64,000 nucleotides of DNA, from NCBI GenBank assembly GCA_002371615.1, contig DFGA01000017.1, forward strand, positions 62,001 through 126,000. Reading direction: 5' to 3'. The translations under genes and the position numbers were made by a program. The DNA comes from Lachnospiraceae bacterium UBA3762 (GTDB lineage: Bacteria; Bacillota; Clostridia; Lachnospirales; Lachnospiraceae). Shown here piece after piece: positions 57,305-64,000 of the stretch (positions are counted from its first letter, which is position 1; the number at the start of each line of letters is the position of its first letter). The notes below the pieces were generated by a model. That model was not told where the DNA came from. It was given only the letters and a program-made list of their open reading frames with translations, and ran no database searches.

Positions 57305-58809
57305 TGAAAAACATCGAGAAAGTGGTCATTCCCATTATTGTGATCATGCTTGTCACAGTGCTGGGGATCTACTGTATTTCAAGAGAATACGAGAAACAAC
57401 GGGTTCAGGAAAGAAACGAGCAGATTGCACAGACCGTTGAAGATCAGAAGGAAGATGAACCGGTAAGCAGTGATGACCTTGTGTATCAGACAACGGCCAT
57501 GCTTGTCGGGAAAAACGAAGATGAGCATAAGCTTAAGTTCATTTCTGTAGATAATGATAAACTGTTTGAACTTGAATACGAAAGCAAAACCCCTATTCTC
57601 GGAAAACACGGTAACTCACTTACGCTTTCACAGATCCCTCTCGGGGAGATACTTGATGTAGTGTACAGCATTCACAGCAGACAGCTGTATGAGATCCGTA
57701 TAAGCAGCGAGGCGTGGACATTTTCCGATGTGACGAAATTCGAGATATTTCCCGAAGAAAAAAGGATGGATATTGCGGGAAGTACATACAAGCTTCCGAA
57801 AACTGCTATAGTATCATATAAAGACGAACTGGCAACATTTATGGATGTGACAAATGTTGATACTATAACCGTTAAGGGATACGGGCGCAAAGTTTGTTCC
57901 GTTATCGTTGACAGGGGTCACGGATATCTGCGTCTTCAAAATGATTCGTATTTTGAAGGCGGATGGATAGAGATAGGACAGGAAATAATCAAGACCGTAA
58001 CGGAGGATATGCTGATCCCGGTTCCGGAAGGGGATTACCATGTCCGGCTTACAAACAAAGGTTACGCGGCGGAAGAAGACGTAACAATAGAGAGGGACAA
58101 AGAGACGGAGATCGACCTGTCAAAGGTTGATATCAAGGAAGTTGCGATAGGTCATGTATCTTTTACAATAGTGCCTGACTATGCACAACTGTTTGTCGAC
58201 GGTCAGATGACCGATTTTGAAGAGAGAGTACCTCTTGAATTCGGGATACATCACGTTCATGTGGAGCTGGCGGGTTACGAGAGTGTAGATACAAACATAA
58301 GAGTATCGGACAAGTATGCAAACGTTGATATAACACTTGAGGCTGAGGGAACTGATACGCCGACGCCGACACCGACACCGACTAAGACGGCTACGCCGAC
58401 ACCTACGGTAACACTGACGCCGACACCTGCACCTACAGCGACATCTACGGCCTTCCCGATCCCGGCTTTCTCGAGAACGGTTCCGTCGCCGCTGTATACC
58501 GACAGAAGCACATCGTCATCTTCGACGGATTCCTATTCGGATTCCTCGACGGGTGCTACCGATGTAATTAGCGACACGAGAAAAATGTATGTTGAATCTC
58601 CGGAAGGAGCCGAGGTGTATATTGACGGTATATACACGGGAATAGTTCCGATATCGTTTGCCAAACCGGAAAAAGGATCGCATGTGATAACGCTTTCACA
58701 GAACGGACGCGTTACGAAGAGTTATACTATAGCTGTTTCGGATGATGACAGGGATGTTACCCTCTCGTTCTCTGAACTTGTCAGTGAACAGGATATTACT
58801 TCGGAATGA
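57304..58809 (+). CDS. Membrane-anchored PEGA-domain protein
   Basis: An N-terminal membrane anchor (VVIPIIVIMLVTVLGIYCI) is followed by a coiled segment and about 190 residues without a known domain. Then come PEGA-type domains: one around GHVSFTIVPDYAQLFVDGQ and one around MYVESPEGAEVYIDGIYTG; an earlier GDYHVRLTNKGYAAEEDV stretch is PEGA-like too. A Thr/Pro-rich linker (about 352-385) resembles the wall linker of the giant protein. PEGA domains are thought to bind surface polysaccharides or S-layers. Stop-start overlaps on both sides place it within the long operon. Exact role unknown. Confidence 0.85.
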   Translation: MKNIEKVVIPIIVIMLVTVLGIYCISREYEKQRVQERNEQIAQTVEDQKEDEPVSSDDLVYQTTAMLVGKNEDEHKLKFISVDNDKLFELEYESKTPILGKHGNSLTLSQIPLGEILDVVYSIHSRQLYEIRISSEAWTFSDVTKFEIFPEEKRMDIAGSTYKLPKTAIVSYKDELATFMDVTNVDTITVKGYGRKVCSVIVDRGHGYLRLQNDSYFEGGWIEIGQEIIKTVTEDMLIPVPEGDYHVRLTNKGYAAEEDVTIERDKETEIDLSKVDIKEVAIGHVSFTIVPDYAQLFVDGQMTDFEERVPLEFGIHHVHVELAGYESVDTNIRVSDKYANVDITLEAEGTDTPTPTPTPTKTATPTPTVTLTPTPAPTATSTAFPIPAFSRTVPSPLYTDRSTSSSSTDSYSDSSTGATDVISDTRKMYVESPEGAEVYIDGIYTGIVPISFAKPEKGSHVITLSQNGRVTKSYTIAVSDDDRDVTLSFSELVSEQDITSE

Positions 58810-61679
58810 AAAAGTATTTAAAAAACAGAGAAAACCGAATAACGCTGATCTTTTTTATCATCACGATGATAGCGGCGGTAAGCCCTTTGATATCGAGATA
58901 CTGCATTAACGGTCATGATCTTGATTACCATCTCTTAAGGATCGAAAACCTCAAGGAGGGTATCCTTATAGGCCGGCCGTTTATGAAGGTCAATACTTTG
59001 TTTTTCGGAGGAGCCGGATACGCAAGTTCCCTGTTCTACTCGGATCTGTTTATGCATATCCCGGCGCTCTTGCGTGTATTTCATGTGAGTATAGGAAAGA
59101 GTTTCCATATATATACGGCGATTATCTTTGTACTTAGTTATATTTCGACTTTTTACTGTGTATGGAAGATGAGCTTTTCGAAATTTGCAGGTTGTGTTGC
59201 CGCGATCCTGCTGACTCTTTGCCCGTATCATATGGATGATATGGTGGTCAGAACGGCGTGCGGGGAAAACGCGGCTTTTATTTTCCTGCCTCTTGCCATA
59301 TACGGTATATTTAACGTTATATATGAGGAAATGGATAAGCCATGGGTATTCGGTCTTGGGTTTGCGGGGCTTATCGTCACACATCCTGCGACATTTGTTA
59401 TGATGGTGTTTACAGGTGCTTTTGCTATGCTGCTTAACATCAGAAAACTTGTGGGACAGCCGAGGGTGATCGTTAAAACGGGTATCATTTCCCTGCTGGC
59501 GCTTTTTATAACGTCCTACCAGTGGCTTCCGATGCTTGAACAGTTTGCAAATGCACAGTTTTATGTATCCAATAACTGGACAGACCTGCTTGATGCCTCG
59601 GTCAGTTTTTCGGAAGTAGCCGGTTCCGAATTTCCGTGTGTCGGATTTACTTTGTTCGCACTCCTGCTTCCTAGAGTATTTTTGTCCCGGAAAGATTATC
59701 CGATACTTGCCTATGTTGATTATATGATCATTGCGGCACTTGTATTTGCCGTAGGCGCAACATCGGTTATGCCCTGGGAAAGGGTGGCTAAGTACTTCGG
59801 ATTTTTGCAGTTTCCATGGAGACTGTTCATCATGACATCAACACTTCTTGCAATGGCAGATGCAATAGTCATAAAGCTGTTTATAGACAGGTTCGGCGAC
59901 AACAGAAGGGGAATTGTTGCGGAAGTAGCGCTTGCGGCGCTGTTTGCGGTGTGCGCACAGTCCGCGATCGTTCATTTCAACCAGGAATCAATGGGTTATT
60001 ACGATTACAGTGATGACTACTACAGTTATAAACCGTTTACGATAAACGTTGTGGCGGGCGAGTGGCTCCCCTCCACGGTATACGAAAGCGAAAAACTGCT
60101 CTCCCAAAGTGAGATTTTAAGGTTTGATGACGGAACAAAGGGCGATTTCAAGAGGGAAAAAGGAAAAGTGATCGCTACGATCACAGAAGACCATGAGTAT
60201 GCGGATGTACCTTTTGTTTACTATAAAGGCTATTATGCATCTATTACCGACAGCGAAGGAAACAGGACAAAACTTGAGACTACCGGCGAGGGCGATAACG
60301 GTCTGTGCAGGGTATTTCTTAATGGTGCAAAAGGTGTGCTGACGGTATATTACAGGGGAACGATAATACAATATGTATCAGCGGCAATATCGGTTATTTT
60401 CATGCTTCTGATCTTTGATATATGGTATCTTAGAAATAAATACAAGAAAAAACTGAAAATGCGTGCAGCGGCTGCGGGAGCCAATTTGGGCAAGATAGCA
60501 TGTTTTATCCTTATTCCCGTATGTATCATGCAGCTATGCGGATGCAGTGCTGCTGATATTCAAAATGTTGCACAAAGTGCCGGATACACCGATCCCGATG
60601 AGATGATAGACTATCTCAAGGACATAAACAACGTTGCTGATGAAGCCGAGGAGATAGAAAGTGAAGATCTTGAAACAGTAAATTACAGTCACAAAGGATA
60701 TGATGCAAGCGGAAAGAGCTACGCGGTCCTGATAGATGAATCAACCGGTGAGCAGGTTATACGTGTGATATCCGTAGAGGAAGCTTCGGAGATTGCAGGA
60801 GAGCAAATACCGGTTACGGAAGGACTGTACCAAAAGCTTTTGGAAGAAAATGTCCAAAAAGTTCTGGACCATTACAGGACCGATGGTTTAAAAGAACGTG
60901 TAATATACGAAACGGACTCCCTGCTTTGTATGGAGGTTTTTCCCGAAAAGTCCGCAGTCTGCGGAATTGATGATCTGGCCGCAGTACTTGCCGATGATAT
61001 ATTAAATATACCCGAAAGCAGTATTTCGGACATACCGGAAAAGTATAATTATGCTGCGGTGCTCGCTAAGGCATCATATGTTCTTGAAGGATGGGAAGGC
61101 GCAGAAACTGCGGCCGGGAAGGCGGAAGCGTTTTTCAAAGATGCGGAGAGCTCACAGACAGACGATGGAGAGTCTGTTGCCGCAAGAATGTGGGCGGCTG
61201 CGGAATTATACAGGCTGACCGGACAGAAAACATACAGATCGGTTGTTGATGCTATAGCAATGGATATTGTGCCCGAAGGATTTTCTTTTGAAGAGCCGGG
61301 TTATTTCGGACTGTTTGCATACCTTATGGCACCGCATCCCACAAATTACAAAGTATGTACCAATATGATGAACGAAGTGTTTCTTGATGCGAATGATCTC
61401 ATTAAGCAGCCGATAGATGATGTTTTTACGGATACAAGGGTGGATGACAAAACCCCTGAGCGGGACGAAAAGCTGGCAGAGCGGATGCTTGAGGAGGCTT
61501 TTCTTGTCACCATGACGGATTATGTAAGTGTAAGTGTTGAATACAAAGGCTTTGCTCAGAACAGGCTTAATTACATATACGGGGCAAATCTTTCGGGGAT
61601 TGATTTTACCGAAGAGGACAAAGCCCTTTGCGATTCTCCGCAACTCTTTGTTTTGTGCGGACTGGTCAGGGAACAGTAA
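58806..61679 (+). CDS. PTPS-related polytopic membrane protein fused to a GH9-like domain
   Basis: The first ~545 residues hold about 10-12 membrane helices and large loops, with HDLDYHLLRIENLKEG and LCPYHMDDMVVRT, as in the PTPS-related/YfhO-type membrane family linked to glycosyl transfer. A last hydrophobic helix ends in LCGC at about 579, just like a lipobox. The ~375 residues after it resemble a glycoside hydrolase family 9 catalytic barrel (ARMWAAAELYRLTGQKTY, and RLNYIYGANLSGIDF near the end), but the normal GH9 catalytic Glu near the end is not evident. It therefore looks like a membrane glycosyltransferase joined to a former lipoprotein. The ATG overlaps the PEGA stop. Confidence 0.75.
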   Translation: MKKYLKNRENRITLIFFIITMIAAVSPLISRYCINGHDLDYHLLRIENLKEGILIGRPFMKVNTLFFGGAGYASSLFYSDLFMHIPALLRVFHVSIGKSFHIYTAIIFVLSYISTFYCVWKMSFSKFAGCVAAILLTLCPYHMDDMVVRTACGENAAFIFLPLAIYGIFNVIYEEMDKPWVFGLGFAGLIVTHPATFVMMVFTGAFAMLLNIRKLVGQPRVIVKTGIISLLALFITSYQWLPMLEQFANAQFYVSNNWTDLLDASVSFSEVAGSEFPCVGFTLFALLLPRVFLSRKDYPILAYVDYMIIAALVFAVGATSVMPWERVAKYFGFLQFPWRLFIMTSTLLAMADAIVIKLFIDRFGDNRRGIVAEVALAALFAVCAQSAIVHFNQESMGYYDYSDDYYSYKPFTINVVAGEWLPSTVYESEKLLSQSEILRFDDGTKGDFKREKGKVIATITEDHEYADVPFVYYKGYYASITDSEGNRTKLETTGEGDNGLCRVFLNGAKGVLTVYYRGTIIQYVSAAISVIFMLLIFDIWYLRNKYKKKLKMRAAAAGANLGKIACFILIPVCIMQLCGCSAADIQNVAQSAGYTDPDEMIDYLKDINNVADEAEEIESEDLETVNYSHKGYDASGKSYAVLIDESTGEQVIRVISVEEASEIAGEQIPVTEGLYQKLLEENVQKVLDHYRTDGLKERVIYETDSLLCMEVFPEKSAVCGIDDLAAVLADDILNIPESSISDIPEKYNYAAVLAKASYVLEGWEGAETAAGKAEAFFKDAESSQTDDGESVAARMWAAAELYRLTGQKTYRSVVDAIAMDIVPEGFSFEEPGYFGLFAYLMAPHPTNYKVCTNMMNEVFLDANDLIKQPIDDVFTDTRVDDKTPERDEKLAERMLEEAFLVTMTDYVSVSVEYKGFAQNRLNYIYGANLSGIDFTEEDKALCDSPQLFVLCGLVREQ

Positions 61680-61706
61680 ATTATTATATGAGCTTAAGGA
61701 GGGAGT

Positions 61707-62735
61707 ATGAAAATAGCGGTTTTGGCAGGAGGGATCAGTACCGAAAGGGACGTTTCCCTTGTCACGGGACGAGAAGTATATAAAGCGCTCAAAGAAAACG
61801 GTCACAAAGCTATACTGCTTGATGCGTATCTCGGATGCGAGACGGGTCCCGATGAGGTCTTTGATGCGGATATTGACTGGGCGTCAAAGGTGGCACCGAT
61901 ATCCGAGGCAGCACCTGATATAGAAGAAGTCAAAAGACTCAGAGGCGCTGATTCCAAAGAGTTTTTCGGACCAAATGTCATTAAGATATGTCAGGCTGCG
62001 GACATAGTCTTTATGGCTCTTCACGGAGACTGCGGTGAAAACGGAAAAGTTCAGGCGGCATTTGACCTTATGGGTATTAAGTATACCGGAACGGATTCGT
62101 TATCTTCCGCTCTTGCCATGGACAAGTCATTATCAAAGCTGATGTTTAAGATGTATGGGGTGTCTACGCCGGACAGTTACATGCTAAAGAGCATTGATGA
62201 TGATTACCGGCCGCAGTACCCTTGTGTTGTTAAAATATGTAACGGTGGATCTTCGGTCGGAGTATATATCGCAAATAACGAGAGCGAATATAAAAGTGCA
62301 GTCAGGGAAGCTTTCGGCTACGAATCCAGAGTCATGGTCGAGGAGTATATTAAAGGCCGTGAATTCACGTGTTGTGTAATTGAGGGACGGGCACTTCCAA
62401 TAGTCGAGATAGAGCCCAAGTCGGGATTTTACGATTACAAAAACAAATACCAGGAAGGTTCAACAATTGAAACCTGTCCGGCGAATATTGACGAGGCAAC
62501 CACTGCCAGGATCCAGGCCGAAGCCGTTAAGGCGTATAATGCGCTTGGGATCAAAACGTATGCCAGAATGGATTTCCTTATGAGTGATACAAACGAAGTG
62601 TACTGCCTTGAGGCCAACACACTTCCGGGAATGACCCCGACCAGCCTGATACCTCAGGAAGCTGCGGCAGCAGGGGTCGGTTACGGACAGCTCTGTGAAT
62701 GGATCATTAAGATATCATTGCAAAAATGGGATTAA
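61707..62735 (+). CDS. ddl: D-alanine--D-alanine ligase
   Basis: ATP-grasp enzyme preceded by AAGGAGGGAG. Visible motifs are VLAGGISTERDVSL, MALHGDCGENGKVQ, the P-loop region VVKICNGGSSVGV, VEEYIKGREFT and the metal-site LEANTLPGMTPTS. It joins two D-Ala for peptidoglycan. The next gene, murF, attaches this dipeptide to the UDP-MurNAc tripeptide, so the order fits the pathway. Length 342 is normal. Confidence 0.97.
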   Translation: MKIAVLAGGISTERDVSLVTGREVYKALKENGHKAILLDAYLGCETGPDEVFDADIDWASKVAPISEAAPDIEEVKRLRGADSKEFFGPNVIKICQAADIVFMALHGDCGENGKVQAAFDLMGIKYTGTDSLSSALAMDKSLSKLMFKMYGVSTPDSYMLKSIDDDYRPQYPCVVKICNGGSSVGVYIANNESEYKSAVREAFGYESRVMVEEYIKGREFTCCVIEGRALPIVEIEPKSGFYDYKNKYQEGSTIETCPANIDEATTARIQAEAVKAYNALGIKTYARMDFLMSDTNEVYCLEANTLPGMTPTSLIPQEAAAAGVGYGQLCEWIIKISLQKWD

Positions 62736-62737
62736 AT

Positions 62738-64000
62738 ATGCGTAATATGACACTTGAGGCGATAGCGGAAGCTGTCGGAGGAAAACTTGAAAATACTGCA
62801 AAAGTTGATCTTTCCAAGGAAGCAACATGCGTGGTCATAGATTCGAGACTCATTGAAGAAGGCGGAATATTTGTTGCCACAAAGGGAGAACGTGTCGACG
62901 GACATGATTTTATCGGACAGGTATTTGCTAAGGGAGCACTTGGTGTAATATGCGAGAAGCTTCCGCAAAAACCCGCCGGCCCCTGCATAGTTGTCGAGGA
63001 CAGTTTTGAGGCACTTAAAAAACTGGCAAAATATTACCGTGACCAGCTGTCGCTCAAAATAGTCGGGATCGTGGGAAGCGTAGGCAAGACCAGTACGAAG
63101 GAAATAGTTGCATCCGTTCTGTCTTCACATTATGAAGTGCTGCGGACGGAAGGAAACTATAATAATCAGGTTGGTGTTCCGCTTACGATTTTCAAGATAA
63201 GAGATGCCCATGAAGTTGCCGTTATAGAGATGGGGATCAACAACTTCGGCGAAATGGACTCTCTCGGCAGGATCGTCAGACCCGATATAGTGGTGTTTAC
63301 AAACATCGGGCCGTGTCACCTTGAATTTCTCGGTGATCTTGACGGAGTTCTTCGCGCCAAAACGGAAGTCATTCCCCATATGAGTGCAACAGGAACTCTC
63401 GTACTGAACGGCCAGGATGAAAAGCTTGCGCTAATAGACGGCGATAAGGCATTGGGAAGACTTGTCATTAAATACGGCAAGGAATCGAAAAGAGACGATG
63501 TGTACGCATCGAATATAGAAAACCTCGGTCTGGACGGTTCGAGATTTACGGCAAATTTCCCTGATGGCAGTCATTATGAGATGACGGTGCCGCTTCCGGG
63601 GTATCATATGGTTGATAATGCCATCGCTGCGGCAGCAGTCGGTTATCTGCTGGGACTAAACCTTGAAGAGATCAGGCGCGGACTGTCGGGAGCCCAGCCT
63701 TTGTCCGGAAGAGGGCATATTATACATTCACAGTATTATACAATAGTGGATGATTGTTATAATGCAAATCCCAAATCCATGTGTGCTGCCATAGATACAC
63801 TCGGGTATGCCCTCGGGCGGAAAGTTGCGATCCTTGGAGATATGTTTGAACTTGGGGAAGAATCTGATAAACTTCATGGGCAGGTCGGGGACTATGCAGC
63901 TTCCCACGGAGTGGACTCCCTCATATTTGTGGGGGCTTCGGCTAAGCATATGTATGAACGTGCAAGGCTTCACGAAGACGTGGAAATAAGGTATTATCCA
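62738..64000 (+). CDS. murF: UDP-MurNAc-tripeptide--D-Ala-D-Ala ligase (3' end outside the window)
   Basis: Starts 2 bases after the ddl stop and stays open to the window end (421 codons seen). The N-terminal domain has the uracil-binding region with VIDSRLIEEGGIFVATKG. The Mur-ligase ATP site follows (IVGSVGKTSTKE, about 111-122), then EGNYNNQVGVPLT, EMGINNFGEM, and VDDCYNANPKSM. It ligates D-Ala-D-Ala to the muramyl tripeptide. Weak ribosome site, so translation is probably coupled to ddl. Confidence 0.96.
   Translation, partial: MRNMTLEAIAEAVGGKLENTAKVDLSKEATCVVIDSRLIEEGGIFVATKGERVDGHDFIGQVFAKGALGVICEKLPQKPAGPCIVVEDSFEALKKLAKYYRDQLSLKIVGIVGSVGKTSTKEIVASVLSSHYEVLRTEGNYNNQVGVPLTIFKIRDAHEVAVIEMGINNFGEMDSLGRIVRPDIVVFTNIGPCHLEFLGDLDGVLRAKTEVIPHMSATGTLVLNGQDEKLALIDGDKALGRLVIKYGKESKRDDVYASNIENLGLDGSRFTANFPDGSHYEMTVPLPGYHMVDNAIAAAAVGYLLGLNLEEIRRGLSGAQPLSGRGHIIHSQYYTIVDDCYNANPKSMCAAIDTLGYALGRKVAILGDMFELGEESDKLHGQVGDYAASHGVDSLIFVGASAKHMYERARLHEDVEIRYYP

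Overview
This window looks like chromosome from a Gram-positive, anaerobic Clostridia of the Lachnospiraceae type (Butyrivibrio-like). The evidence is the strong Shine-Dalgarno sites (AGGAGG), a sortase-type surface anchor, reverse rubrerythrin, an archaeal/eukaryal-type prolyl-tRNA synthetase, LytS-like and SARP-like regulators, and the lack of outer-membrane genes. The species cannot be fixed from sequence alone. I see no tRNA, rRNA, CRISPR array or complete insertion sequence. No gene-free stretch exceeds 300 bases; the largest gaps are 42212-42500, 43841-44106, 6527-6775 and 11913-12160.

Region 1 (1-6526) is regulatory. It holds the end of a hybrid histidine kinase, a membrane protein ending in a LuxR-type helix-turn-helix, a secreted repeat protein behind a 20-base palindrome, and a LytS-type kinase with a response regulator carrying a SARP-like DNA-binding domain. 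Region 2 (6776-41575) holds an Rpn-family nuclease, then an operon of three lipoproteins: a CCA-adding-enzyme-like nucleotidyltransferase, a tyrosine/lipid phosphatase and an ADA2-like adenosine deaminase. After it comes a giant surface protein of about 9,800 residues built from about 72 Cna-B domains and 3 pilin-linker-like domains, arranged in four super-modules.

The most exciting signal links the two regions. The promoters of the kinase operon, the lipoprotein operon and the giant adhesin each carry the same direct repeat, TGTAATG-N4-TGTAAyG, 9-11 bases before the -10 element. That is the geometry used by SARP activators, which suggests a small regulon joining a surface nucleotide/phosphate-handling enzyme set to a megadalton adhesin.

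Region 3 (41579-43840) has a YgjV-like membrane protein on the minus strand, then two small proteins, one with a FliD-like C-terminus. Region 4 (43978-51904) is a metal and oxygen block: ZIP transporter, copper P-type ATPase with an embedded CopZ-like start, a DNA-binding-domain-only Fur protein, two FeoA, FeoB, a Cys-rich FeoB partner, a DtxR-type regulator and reverse rubrerythrin. Fur-box-like and GTTAGC-type operators sit at its promoters.

Region 5 (51998-64000) is housekeeping and envelope: AlaX-like editing protein, ProRS, acetate kinase, CCA-adding enzyme, PEGA-domain protein, a large membrane/GH9-like fusion, D-Ala-D-Ala ligase and the start of MurF. Many of these genes overlap or nearly touch, consistent with one long operon.
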